Shown piece by piece: positions 7,469 through 17,780 of a DNA stretch of 33,958 nucleotides (its first letter is position 1; each line of letters opens with the position of its first letter). The position numbers and the translations under genes were made by a program. The DNA is taken from the NCBI GenBank assembly GCA_019237115.1, contig JAFAHS010000513.1, positions 1-33,958 of the forward strand, given 5' to 3'. The notes below the pieces were generated by a model that did not search any database, was not told where the DNA came from, and was given only the letters and a program-made list of their open reading frames with translations. The DNA comes from Deltaproteobacteria bacterium. GTDB taxonomy: Bacteria > Desulfobacterota > Binatia > Binatales > Binataceae.

Positions 7469-8071
7469 ATGAGCAAAACCTACAAGATCATCGCCGCGCT
7501 CGTGGTCATCTTCATTGTGGGCTACGGGGGATGGCGACTGTATCAGTCGCGACGCGCGACCAAGGCCGGGTTGCTGAGCGAGAATATTACTCACACCGGA
7601 AACGACTGGACCGCGGACTTCACCGCGATCATCCCCGCCCCGGAGAACGCGGTCTTCAATGCGGTCCGCGACGTGGAGAAGGCGCAGTCCGATCAGATCC
7701 AGAACGTAAGAGTGATCTCCCAGACCGAAAACAGCAAAACCGTGGAATTGGAAATGAAAGGTCCCGGCGATCAGACCATCAAGACCCAGATGGCGTTTGA
7801 CTACGACCCGGCCGGCCATCGTATCTCCTATCACACGCTCGACAACCCCGCCTTCGTCATGCACGCCGACTACAAGTTCGAAGACCAGGGCGGCTCCGCC
7901 ACGCTGATCACCTACCATCAGACCACCACTCTGGCAGAGCAGCTTCCGGTGCCGGAGAGCGTTATCAAGGACGTCATCAGAAGCGTGTTCATCGCACAGC
8001 TCGAAGGACTCAAGCGCACCCTCCACCTCGCCTCGACGGAAGAACCGGAAGACTCCAACGAAGAGCCCTGA
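7469..8071 (+). CDS. Membrane-anchored SRPBCC (START-like) family protein
   Basis: This 200-residue protein has one N-terminal membrane segment (about residues 5-23, IIAALVVIFIVGYGGW) followed by a soluble domain. The domain begins with DWTADFTAIIPAPENAVFNAVRDVEKAQ, the strand-helix opening of polyketide-cyclase/START-like folds, which bind hydrophobic ligands in a cavity; the long final helix (SVIKDVIRSVFIAQLEGLKRTL) closes the fold. The product is likely anchored in the inner membrane facing the periplasm. The ATG at 7469 is preferred to an upstream in-frame start at 7415 that overlaps the PEBP gene. The tail is acidic (EEPEDSNEEP). Ligand and role are unknown. Confidence 0.72.
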   Translation: MSKTYKIIAALVVIFIVGYGGWRLYQSRRATKAGLLSENITHTGNDWTADFTAIIPAPENAVFNAVRDVEKAQSDQIQNVRVISQTENSKTVELEMKGPGDQTIKTQMAFDYDPAGHRISYHTLDNPAFVMHADYKFEDQGGSATLITYHQTTTLAEQLPVPESVIKDVIRSVFIAQLEGLKRTLHLASTEEPEDSNEEP

Positions 8072-8075
8072 ATGA

Positions 8076-8121
8076 TTTCCGCGTACCAGCCACTGGTAGG
8101 CCGAGCTGCCCGAGGCGGAAA
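8076..8121 (+). repeat. Nested hairpins after the SRPBCC stop
   Basis: A tight hairpin TACCAG (8084-8089), CCA loop, CTGGTA (8093-8098) sits inside a wider dyad TTTCCGC (8076-8082) and GCGGAAA (8115-8121). The element starts five bases after the SRPBCC stop. No T-run follows, so it is not a standard intrinsic terminator. It may be a structured 3' end or a processing signal between this gene and the DUF309 gene. Confidence 0.5.
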
Positions 8122-8175
8122 CCGGACCTGGAGAGAGTGACCTGCGCACCGCGACGGTATAGTCGAAGAGAGACC

Positions 8176-8544
8176 ATGAGCGAGGTTGAGGAGCATTTTC
8201 GCGTCGGTATCGAACTGTTCAACCGCGGTGAATTCTTCGAGGCCCACGAGGAAATGGAAGAGGCGATGAACTCGCTGGAGGACGACACCAGCGATTGGGA
8301 CTTTTATCTGGGGCTGTTGCGCGCGGCAGTGGCGAACCACAAGCTGTCGCAAGGACTGCTCTCAAGCGCGCGGGTTCACCTGCGCGCCGCACTCAAGTTT
8401 CTCGCACCCTATGCGGACCGGCACCGGGGACTTAAGCTGCGGGAATTTCGCAGTGCTCTGAGCGCGGAACTGGCCCGTATCGAAGCGCTGCTGGCCGGCT
8501 CGCCGGCAGTCATCTCACCGCCGCGCATCGAAACCGCCACCTGA
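8176..8544 (+). CDS. DUF309 domain protein
   Basis: This 122-residue helical protein matches DUF309: FNRGEFFEAHEEMEEAMN near residues 14-31 followed by DFYLGLLRAAVANHKLSQGLLSSARVHLRAALKFL. The family hallmark is a His-Glu pair followed by Glu and usually Trp (HExxExxW); here His and both Glu are present but the Trp position is occupied by Met. Function is unknown, although the shape resembles a small helical hairpin enzyme or binding module. The ATG at 8176 follows GAAGAGAGA. The stop lies 13 bases before engB, so they may be co-transcribed. TATAGT at 8158-8163 could be a -10 box, without a clear -35. Confidence 0.8.
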   Translation: MSEVEEHFRVGIELFNRGEFFEAHEEMEEAMNSLEDDTSDWDFYLGLLRAAVANHKLSQGLLSSARVHLRAALKFLAPYADRHRGLKLREFRSALSAELARIEALLAGSPAVISPPRIETAT

Positions 8545-8557
8545 GTCGGCCGCGCCC

Positions 8558-9127
8558 GTGGATCGCCTTGCCTGTGAGTTTGTCGCGTCGGCTGGGGCGC
8601 TCGCCGACTGCCCGCGCTGGGACCGCATCGAGGTCGCCCTGGTTGGCCGATCGAACGTGGGTAAGAGCTCCCTGCTGAACGCGCTCGCCGGCCAGCACCG
8701 ATTGGCGCGTACCAGCCGCACGCCGGGTCGCACGCAGACGATCAATTTTTTTACCCTGGGCGAATCGCTCGCGCTGGTCGATCTCCCCGGCTACGGCTAC
8801 GCCAGGATGCCGCAGCCGCTGGCCACGCGAATCGCAGGCGCGATGCGTGAATTCCTGGCCGGCCGCAGCAACCTGCGGGGTCTCATCCTTTTGATAGATG
8901 CGCGGCGCGGCGCGCAGCGGGAGGAGCTGGATCTGGCCGCTTCGGCGCACGAACGAGGATTGACGCTGTTCGCGGTTGCGACCAAGTGCGACAAGCTCAA
9001 GCGCTCCGAGCGATCCGCGGCGCTCGCCCAAATGCGCGCGCTTGAGACCGAGCCGATTCTGTGCTCGGTCCACACCGGCGAAGGCATCGACCTTCTCCGC
9101 CGCCGGGTTCTTTCGGCCGGGCGCTAG
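8558..9127 (+). CDS. engB: Ribosome biogenesis GTPase EngB (YsxC/YihA)
   Basis: This 189-residue protein is a small TRAFAC-class GTPase needed for assembly of the 50S ribosomal subunit. The nucleotide motifs are all present: G1 GRSNVGKS (30-37), G2-region Thr in RTPGRTQTINFF (54-65), G3 DLPGYGYA (75-82) and G4 TKCD (142-145). It has the short length and single domain of EngB, without the KH domain of Era or Der. The start is GTG at 8558; no Shine-Dalgarno sequence is visible, which fits reinitiation after the DUF309 stop 13 bases upstream. Confidence 0.95.
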   Translation: MDRLACEFVASAGALADCPRWDRIEVALVGRSNVGKSSLLNALAGQHRLARTSRTPGRTQTINFFTLGESLALVDLPGYGYARMPQPLATRIAGAMREFLAGRSNLRGLILLIDARRGAQREELDLAASAHERGLTLFAVATKCDKLKRSERSAALAQMRALETEPILCSVHTGEGIDLLRRRVLSAGR

Positions 9128-9201
9128 CGAACGCCGATGTGCAAGCCAAGGATGAAGGTGCGAGCAATTTATGGAACCGGCGAGCGCCCTTCGGTCATAC
9201 G

Positions 9202-10128
9202 ATGACTCTCGAAGTTAGCGTCATCATCCCGACCTTCAACCGCCGCCCGATGGTCGTCGAAGCGATCCAATCGGTGCTCGTGCAACGGGAGGTACGCTTC
9301 GAACTGATCGTAGTCGATGATGGCTCCACCGACGGTACCCCGGGTGCGGTGGAGGAGACCCTGGAGAATGCCACCGCGCCGGTGCGGTACATCCGGACCG
9401 AGCGGCGGGGAGTGGCGGCAGCGCGCAACCTCGGCGTGGAAGCGGCGGCGGCACCGTGGATCGGGTTTCTCGACTCCGACGATCTGTGGAAACCCGAAAA
9501 ACTGTCGCGACAGCTCGCCCATCTGCACGATCATCGCGAGCACCGGATCTCGCAGTGCAATGAACTGTGGATACGAAACGGGCGGCGGGTAAACCCCGGC
9601 CTGCGTCACCTCAAGCACGCCGGCGACATCTTCGTTAAGTCGCTGCGCACCTGTCTCATCAGCCCCTCAGCCGTTATCATGCAGACCGATTTGTTTCGCG
9701 ACCTCGGCGGTTTCGACGAGACCATGACCGCCGCGGAAGATTACGACCTGTGGTTGCGCATCCTGCTGCGCCACGAGGCCGGCCTGCTTAAAGAAACGCT
9801 GGTGACGCGACGCGCGGGTCATGGCGATCAGCTCTCCGCGACCGTGCCCGCAATCGATCGCTTCCGGATTCTGGCGCTCGCCAAGCTGCTCGCTGCGCCT
9901 GAACTGACCGGTGCGAAACGCATTGCCACGGCCGAGGTTCTGGCCGAGAAATCCCGCCTCTATGCAAGAGGGCTCCAGCGGCGCAAGCGCGACGCGAGCC
10001 TGTATGACGAAATCGCGCAGCGCGCCGAGCACAACTGGGCGCGCGATTGCGATCCCACGCTCGCGGTGATCCTTGCCGAGATTCAAAGGCGCAACCGGCA
10101 AGAAGCCTTGCCCGCGAGCCTCCACTGA
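9202..10128 (+). CDS. Glycosyltransferase family 2 protein
   Basis: This 308-residue inverting glycosyltransferase of the GT-A fold starts with VSVIIPTFNRRPMVVEAIQSV, has the nucleotide-binding VVDDGSTDGT (37-46), the metal motif DSD (91-93, inside FLDSDDLW) and the acceptor-site TAAEDYDLWLRI (177-188), where the Glu-Asp pair supplies the catalytic base. It lacks membrane helices, so it acts at the cytoplasmic face. The helical C-terminal 90 residues are rich in Arg and Lys. The frame is open far upstream into engB, but the family start is the ATG at 9202. Its stop overlaps the next gene by one base (TGATG). Sugar and acceptor cannot be read from the sequence. Confidence 0.88.
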   Translation: MTLEVSVIIPTFNRRPMVVEAIQSVLVQREVRFELIVVDDGSTDGTPGAVEETLENATAPVRYIRTERRGVAAARNLGVEAAAAPWIGFLDSDDLWKPEKLSRQLAHLHDHREHRISQCNELWIRNGRRVNPGLRHLKHAGDIFVKSLRTCLISPSAVIMQTDLFRDLGGFDETMTAAEDYDLWLRILLRHEAGLLKETLVTRRAGHGDQLSATVPAIDRFRILALAKLLAAPELTGAKRIATAEVLAEKSRLYARGLQRRKRDASLYDEIAQRAEHNWARDCDPTLAVILAEIQRRNRQEALPASLH

Positions 10129-10661
10129 TGGATGTTGACGCGGAAATTCGCGACCTCTCGACCCGGCGTCGCCTTCCGCGCGCCTACCTGGAGCGTTGGC
10201 TGCATCTCGATCAGTCCGGCCGGTCGGCGCTGCTCGAGCTCGCCCGCGCGCTCAAGTTCCGCACTGGCCAGTTGGTTACCGCGCTTGACCTGCTCGACGA
10301 ACTCTCGGTTCGAGAGCGCACCAGCGCCGCCAAAATTCTCGCGCGCCCTCCCCTTCGCCGCCTGGTGACCGCAAGCGGCTCGGCGCCCGAACGGGCGCAC
10401 GCCGTACTTGAGGAGCTTCGCGCGATGCGTTTTCCGCGCCTGCACGAAACCACCCAGCGGCTGAAGGCGGCGATTGCGGCGCTGCGCTTGCCGCGCGGGA
10501 TTAAGGTACTCTTGCCGCGTGAGTTGGCGTCTGATGAGTTGACTATCCAGCTTGCGGCGTCCGCTCCCGGAGAACTGGACCGCCTGCTCGACGCATTGCT
10601 GGAAAAACGAGGTGACTTCGCGCGAATACTCGCGATGATTGGCGGCGATGACGACGTTTGA
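10128..10661 (+). CDS. Helical protein of unknown function, partner of SPL-like gene
   Basis: I do not recognise this 177-residue protein. It is helix-rich and basic: an N-terminal part with LPRAYLERWLHLDQSGRSALLELARALKFR, a middle of regular amphipathic helices, and a C-terminal unit (IKVLLPRELASDELTIQLAASAPGELDRLLDALLEKR) that reads as two strands then a helix, somewhat like the small dimer domain at the end of ParB-type proteins. It starts at the TGATG overlap with the glycosyltransferase stop and overlaps the radical SAM gene by 14 bases, so it is translationally coupled to both. A DNA-binding or scaffold role beside the SPL-like enzyme is a guess. It has no signal peptide, membrane helix or Cys cluster. 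Confidence 0.7.
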   Translation: MDVDAEIRDLSTRRRLPRAYLERWLHLDQSGRSALLELARALKFRTGQLVTALDLLDELSVRERTSAAKILARPPLRRLVTASGSAPERAHAVLEELRAMRFPRLHETTQRLKAAIAALRLPRGIKVLLPRELASDELTIQLAASAPGELDRLLDALLEKRGDFARILAMIGGDDDV

Positions 10662-11742
10662 CCTGGATGCCCTGGTAGTCGAAGAGACCTCGCGCGGTTC
10701 CGCACTCGTGGAACGCCTCGTGGGCGCGCTCGGCGCCTCGATTCCGGTTACCCATGTGTCCGATGCGCGCGAGGCCACCCGAGCAATGCTCGGCGCCGAT
10801 CCCCTGGGCGCAGGCAAGCGGCGCCTGGTGGTGAGGAAACGCCGCGCGCCCTTTCTGATGGGATGTCCCGCCGGTTCGGCGCAATTCGCCTGCTGCGGAT
10901 ACCTGGTGCTGATACTTGCCTCGAACTGCCCGATGGATTGCAGCTACTGCTTTCTGCAGGAACACGTCGCCAACAACCCCGCCTTTCAGGTTTATTCCAA
11001 CTTCCGCGACGCCTTCGAGGAAATGGATCGCCTGGCTCACTCGGCTCCCGGCCGGCATTTCCGGGTGGGAACCGGGGAGCTGGCAGATTCGCTTGCGCTG
11101 GACTCGGTTACCAAACTTTCGGTCGATCTGATCGAATTCGTCCGCAAGCGCGAGCACCTGACCCTGGAATTCAAGACCAAAACTGATGAGATCGAAAATC
11201 TCCTGAAACTGGATCCCCGCGGCCGCGCGATGGTCTCGTGGACGCTCTCGCCAGACGCGGTCTGGCAAAGCTCTGAGCATCGCACCGCGTCTCCTTCCGC
11301 CCGCATCGCGGCCGCACGCGCCGTGCTCGATGGCGGCTATCGAGTTGGATTCCATTTCGATCCGATGATCGCCTACGAGGGCGCCGAACGCGACTACCTG
11401 CAGCTGGTCGACCAACTGCTGAGCGCGATTCCGGCCCGACGCATCTCTTTGCTGAGCATGGGAGCCTTGCGGATGACGCCTGGGCTACGCAGCGCCGCGC
11501 GACGGCGTTTTCCGACCGATCCCATGTTGCTGGGCGAGGAGGTGCTGGGCTCCGACGGCCGTCTGCGGGCCTTCGGCGCGCTCAGGATTCGCCTTTACCG
11601 CGCCCTCCAGGAGCGCTTTGAACGGGCGGGCGCGCGGATTCCGTCCTACCTCTGTATGGAGAGCAGGGCGGTCCACGAACGGGTTTTTGGTGTTGCGCCT
11701 GCGAACCCGGCTACAATCGGCGAGCGCCTTGCGCTTGGATAG
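10648..11742 (+). CDS. Spore photoproduct lyase-like radical SAM protein
   Basis: This 364-residue protein contains a radical SAM cluster motif CPMDCSYC (C94, C98, C101), the CX3CX2C spacing that binds the 4Fe-4S cluster. The preceding CCGYLVLILASN and following FLQEHVANNP resemble spore photoproduct lyase (SplB, COG1533), which reverses a thymine dimer adduct by a 5'-deoxyadenosyl radical. The middle (GTGELADSLALD, about 141-152) matches the Gly-Glu loop used for SAM binding. The ATG at 10648 is chosen; a TTG at 10639 would add three residues. It overlaps the preceding gene and lies six bases before murI. No sporulation genes are in view, so the substrate may be another DNA or nucleotide lesion. 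Confidence 0.8.
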   Translation: MTTFDLDALVVEETSRGSALVERLVGALGASIPVTHVSDAREATRAMLGADPLGAGKRRLVVRKRRAPFLMGCPAGSAQFACCGYLVLILASNCPMDCSYCFLQEHVANNPAFQVYSNFRDAFEEMDRLAHSAPGRHFRVGTGELADSLALDSVTKLSVDLIEFVRKREHLTLEFKTKTDEIENLLKLDPRGRAMVSWTLSPDAVWQSSEHRTASPSARIAAARAVLDGGYRVGFHFDPMIAYEGAERDYLQLVDQLLSAIPARRISLLSMGALRMTPGLRSAARRRFPTDPMLLGEEVLGSDGRLRAFGALRIRLYRALQERFERAGARIPSYLCMESRAVHERVFGVAPANPATIGERLALG

Positions 11743-11748
11743 CGGCCA

Positions 11749-12630
11749 ATGCCCCCACGCAAACCCACCGGCTGGAAGCCCAGAACCCTCCCTCATGCGA
11801 CGCCCTCCGCGAGTAACGGAAAAGTCTCCCTGCGCCCCGCGGATCGGGCAATTGGAGTCTTCGACTCCGGGATCGGCGGGCTTACGGTCCTGCGCGCGCT
11901 GGTCGAGGAGCTGCCCAACGAGGATTTCATTTACCTTGGCGACACTGCGCGGCTCCCCTACGGCACCAAGACCGACGAGGTTATCATCCGCTATTCGCGG
12001 GAGAACACCGAGTTCCTGCTCGCCAAGGGCATCAAGATGCTGGTGGTTGCCTGCAACACCTCGAGCGCGGTCGCGTTGGAGGCAATCGCGCGCGACACCA
12101 CGATTCCGGTCATTGGAGTGATCGAGCCGGGGGCGCGCGCGGTAGTCAAGGCATCACGCACCGGCAAAATCGGCGTAATCGCAACCGAGGCTACCGTCGC
12201 ATCGGGCGCTTACACGCGAACCATCCAGAGCCTGAGGCCGCGCGCCGAGATCTACACGCGCGCCTGTCCGCTGCTGGTGCCGTTGGTCGAGGAGGGATGG
12301 ACCGACAACGATGTGGCGGAGCGCACGGTTTCGTATTACCTGGAAAGCCTGAAACAAAGCGGGATCGATGCGCTGCTGCTCGGATGCACCCACTATCCGC
12401 TACTCATCGCGATGTTCGAGCGGGTGCTTGGACCGGAGGTCAAGGTCGTTGATTCCGCGACCGCAACCGCCGCGGCGGTGCGTGAGCGGCTGCGCGCGCT
12501 CAAGCTGGCGAGGCGTGCCACACAGGGCACCCGGAGTTTCTTCGTGACCGAGAGTCCCGAGCGTTTCGTTCGGGTGGGGCGGCGCTTTTTCGGACCACAA
12601 GTGGAATCGGCGGTTCGCATCGAACGATGA
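11749..12630 (+). CDS. murI: Glutamate racemase MurI
   Basis: This 293-residue cofactor-independent racemase makes D-glutamate for peptidoglycan. The substrate loop IGVFDSGIGGLTVLR begins at residue 35, the two catalytic cysteines are C102 (VVACNTSS) and C213 (LLGCTHYPLL), and GDTARLPYGTK (64-74) lines the active site. It has about 30 extra residues before the domain (a basic, Pro-rich tail), with no other in-frame start codon before the domain, so the ATG at 11749 is the only usable one. The gene follows the SPL-like gene by six bases and probably shares its transcript. Confidence 0.95.
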   Translation: MPPRKPTGWKPRTLPHATPSASNGKVSLRPADRAIGVFDSGIGGLTVLRALVEELPNEDFIYLGDTARLPYGTKTDEVIIRYSRENTEFLLAKGIKMLVVACNTSSAVALEAIARDTTIPVIGVIEPGARAVVKASRTGKIGVIATEATVASGAYTRTIQSLRPRAEIYTRACPLLVPLVEEGWTDNDVAERTVSYYLESLKQSGIDALLLGCTHYPLLIAMFERVLGPEVKVVDSATATAAAVRERLRALKLARRATQGTRSFFVTESPERFVRVGRRFFGPQVESAVRIER

Positions 12631-12747
12631 GCAGTCTCCCCCGTACGCTTCGTTCAGGATAAAATAAGTGCCAATTTAAACTTGGAGACCCGCCGTCGCC
12701 CACCCTTGCCCCGGCGGGACGGCGCGCTAAATCCCGACGCATCCACG

Positions 12748-15429
<2,682 letters not shown>

Positions 15430-15569
15430 CTCGCGACCTGAACGCTGCTCTGCGACGCGACGGTTCTGCCAAGTGGCCATCGTAGATCCGCACTCTAGCG
15501 CGCGGTTAAGGGGGATCGCGTTTTCTCCGCCGCTCCGCTTGCGTATAGTGCCGCCGACGGAGGAGTCCA

Positions 15570-16766
15570 ATGAACATCGATCTCGCAGCGGCGCGGGTGC
15601 CGGGTTTTCGATTCGCCGGAGTAAGCGCGGGCCTCAAGACCGTGCCAGGCGCAAAGGACCTGGGATTGATCGTGGCGGACCATCCCTGTCCCGCGACCTC
15701 GGTCAATAGCGCCAACAAGGTCAAAGCAGCGTCGGTTTACGTAACCATCGAGCGGTTGCGCGCCGGCCGGCTCCAGGCGGTGGTGGCCAACTCCGGATGC
15801 GCGAACAGTTTCACCGGGAAGCCGGGATTGCGGCTGGCCAAAGCCTCTTGCGCACTGGTCGCGCGTCAACTCGGCATTGCGCCCGCCCTGGTGGTTCCCG
15901 CCTCGACCGGGGTTATCGGGCACCTCTACGAATTCGCCAAATTCAGCGACGGCGCGCGCGCGGCCGTCGCAGCGCTGTCTGCCGACTCGATGGAAGATTT
16001 CGCGCGCGCGATCATGACCACCGACACCAGGCCAAAGATGGCTTCGACCGTGATCAGGCTCAACGGCACCCAGGTAAGGGTGGCCGGGGTCGCCAAGGGA
16101 GTGGGTATGATCTCACCGCGTATGGCGACCATGCTCGCCTATGTGGTGACCGATGCGGCCGCGACCACCGCGCAGCTCAAGAGGGCGCTGAAGCTCGCCC
16201 TGCCCTTCAGTTTCAATGCGATTACGGTCGATGGCGACATGTCCACCAACGATTCGGTCATCGTGATGGCGAGCGGTCTGGCGAAGAACGGCGCGATGAA
16301 CCGGCGCGATACCTATGCATTCAATGATGCTGTCGGGGGCGTGTGCGCCGCACTCGCCGCTGAACTGGTGCGTGACGGAGAAGGCGCTACCAAGCTCGTC
16401 ACCGTGAAGGTAACCGGGGCGCGATCCGCTGCAGACGCGGAACGATGCGCCCGCCAGATTTCCAACTCGCCGCTGGTGAAGACGGCATTTTTCGGTTGCG
16501 ATCCGAATGTGGGGCGCATCCTGATGGCCGCCGGTTCTTCGGGTGCCGCCGTGGAGTCGGAGCGGCTGGTGCTCTACATCGGTGGCGTAAAAGTCGCGGC
16601 CCGCGGCGCGCTGCTGGTGGATGCGCTGGCCGCGGCCGCAGCCAAGATGCGTGAACGCGAATTCGACGTGCGGCTCGATTTGAAGCTCGGACGCGCCAAT
16701 GCAACCATTCTGACCTGCGACCTGAGCTACGACTACGTAAAGATCAACGCGGAATACACGACCTGA
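15570..16766 (+). CDS. argJ: Bifunctional glutamate N-acetyltransferase / amino-acid acetyltransferase ArgJ
   Basis: This 398-residue enzyme moves the acetyl group from N-acetylornithine to glutamate in the cyclic arginine pathway and may also use acetyl-CoA. It is made as a precursor that cleaves itself before the nucleophile Thr; that site is KGVGMISPRMATML (176-189), with T187 as nucleophile. Other signatures are ASTGVIG (111-117), DGDMSTNDS, DPNVGRI and the C-terminal CDLSYDYVKINAEYTT. The usual NSGNANACTG segment reads NSGCANSFTG (74-83), which is unusual. GGAGG at 15559-15563 precedes the ATG. It lies downstream of secA. Confidence 0.95.
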   Translation: MNIDLAAARVPGFRFAGVSAGLKTVPGAKDLGLIVADHPCPATSVNSANKVKAASVYVTIERLRAGRLQAVVANSGCANSFTGKPGLRLAKASCALVARQLGIAPALVVPASTGVIGHLYEFAKFSDGARAAVAALSADSMEDFARAIMTTDTRPKMASTVIRLNGTQVRVAGVAKGVGMISPRMATMLAYVVTDAAATTAQLKRALKLALPFSFNAITVDGDMSTNDSVIVMASGLAKNGAMNRRDTYAFNDAVGGVCAALAAELVRDGEGATKLVTVKVTGARSAADAERCARQISNSPLVKTAFFGCDPNVGRILMAAGSSGAAVESERLVLYIGGVKVAARGALLVDALAAAAAKMREREFDVRLDLKLGRANATILTCDLSYDYVKINAEYTT

Positions 16767-16785
16767 AGGCAGCGCTCTCCGCCCC

Positions 16786-16803
16786 GCCGCCCACGCGGGC
16801 GGC
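16786..16803. terminator. GC-rich hairpin between convergent argJ and doxX genes
   Basis: GCCGCCC (16786-16792) and GGGCGGC (16797-16803) form a perfect 7-bp stem with a four-base loop, 20 bases after the argJ stop and before the end of the convergent DoxX gene. Neither side has a T-run, so it is at best a weak or factor-assisted terminator shared by both strands. Confidence 0.4.
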
Positions 16804-16857
16804 ACGGGTCACTGAGTACGCATCGAAGTCACAGGGCGCTCTTCGCTTGGTCGACTG

Positions 16858-17232
16858 CTAGCTTGAAAAGAGCGGCGCGAATTTCTCCCCATAGGTCCAG
16901 GCCAGAAAGACTTCAAGTATCACTACTATCAACGCCAGGGGCAGACCGCTGGGGTCCAGGAAGAGATGAAAAAAGAAAATGTTCACAACTACCGGCGCCA
17001 GGATCACAAGAGCGAACGGGACGAACAGGCCGACTAATACCAGGACACCCCCGATAACCTGCGCCGCGAAAATGAGCCGAATCATGTAACCGGTGTGGAA
17101 CAACGCGCCGAAGAAATCCGCAGGCGGCCCGCTCATCGCCGGCATCGGCAGAAAGTGTATGAAGCCGTTGAGACCGAAGACCGTGAAGATCAGGCCGAGC
17201 AGAATTCTGGCAATCAGTTGCGCGACTCTCAT
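16858..17232 (-). CDS. DoxX family membrane protein
   Basis: This 124-residue protein has four hydrophobic helices and the DoxX-type opening RILLGLIFTVFGLNGFIHFLP, followed by GALFHTGYMIRLIFAAQVIGGVLVLVGLF and a last helix ending FLAWTYGEKFAPLF. DoxX-like proteins are small quinone- or redox-linked membrane subunits named after the Acidianus thiosulfate:quinone oxidoreductase subunit; most bacterial members are uncharacterised. The ATG at 17230-17232 is chosen over a start at 17271, because a strong purine tract ends four bases before it. It is divergent from the Rieske ferredoxin gene across 132 bases. Confidence 0.85.
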   Translation of the reverse strand: MRVAQLIARILLGLIFTVFGLNGFIHFLPMPAMSGPPADFFGALFHTGYMIRLIFAAQVIGGVLVLVGLFVPFALVILAPVVVNIFFFHLFLDPSGLPLALIVVILEVFLAWTYGEKFAPLFSS

Positions 17233-17236
17233 GATT

Positions 17237-17246
17237 CCCCCCCTCC
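17237..17246 (-). promoter_or_regulatory. Strong ribosome binding site of the DoxX gene
   Basis: The reverse strand reads GGAGGGGGGG at 17246-17237, four bases before the ATG at 17232. It decides the start of the DoxX product and excludes the longer open frame. Confidence 0.6.
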
Positions 17247-17364
17247 GCTTCGCCTTGCGAATGCTCCCCACTATCGCAGCGCCACGACAAGCGCAACCAC
17301 GGCCATTTGCCGAGCGTGCGGGGGCTCGCGATAATCGTCGGGAACCGTGGAGGTGGATTAAACC

Positions 17365-17670
17365 GTGGGTAACTTCGTCAAAGTGGCAACGCGCACGGAG
17401 GTCGCCGAAGGCAGCGGCAAGCTCGTCGAGGCTTCAGGCAAAAAGATCGCGCTCTTCAATGCGGGCGGGAAGTATTATGCGATCGGGAATGATTGCAAGC
17501 ACCGCGGCGGTCCGCTCGCGGAAGGCGAACTGGACGGTACTCACGTGACCTGTCCATGGCATGGTTGGGAGTACGACATTACCACCGGGAAGAACCTCGA
17601 CGATCCCGCCGTCACGGTTGGATGCTTTCCGGTAAAGGTTGAAGGCGACGACATCCTGGTCGAGACTTGA
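17365..17670 (+). CDS. Rieske 2Fe-2S ferredoxin
   Basis: This 101-residue stand-alone Rieske protein binds a 2Fe-2S cluster through C44 and H46 (CKH) and C63 and H66 (CPWH). The overall pattern (CKHRGGPL...VTCPWHGWEYDITTG) matches ferredoxin components of ring-hydroxylating dioxygenases and NirD-like proteins. It has no signal peptide or membrane anchor, so it is a soluble cytoplasmic electron carrier. The GTG start at 17365 follows GGAGGTGG at 17349-17356. No oxygenase or reductase gene is adjacent, so the partner must be encoded elsewhere. Confidence 0.93.
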   Translation: MGNFVKVATRTEVAEGSGKLVEASGKKIALFNAGGKYYAIGNDCKHRGGPLAEGELDGTHVTCPWHGWEYDITTGKNLDDPAVTVGCFPVKVEGDDILVET

Positions 17671-17690
17671 GGGGCGCCAGTAAGGTGGCA

Positions 17691-17705
17691 GGGCGAGAAT
17701 CGCCC
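17691..17705. repeat. Hairpin between convergent Rieske and VIT genes
   Basis: GGGCGA (17691-17696) pairs with TCGCCC (17700-17705) around GAA. An outer GGTG (17684-17687) and CACC (17706-17709) extend the stem with a bulge. There is no T-run. A weak bidirectional terminator is possible. Confidence 0.35.
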
Positions 17706-17780
17706 CACCACCGATTCGGTTGGAGAACCCTGCTTTGAATCTTCCCAGGAGGAGGCCTGCGGCCGCAATAAGGCCGTGGC

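Noticed and set aside
7172..8149. 325-codon reverse frame over the PEBP and SRPBCC genes
   Set aside because: It covers two well-supported forward genes and has the Arg/Gly/Val-rich look of antisense translation.
10648..11742. Spore formation inferred from the SPL-like gene
   Set aside because: SPL-like radical SAM proteins occur in many non-sporulating bacteria, and no other sporulation gene is seen here.
15521..15549. TTTTCT and TATAGT as an argJ promoter
   Set aside because: The -10 is fair, but the -35 matches only three of six positions, so I do not list it.
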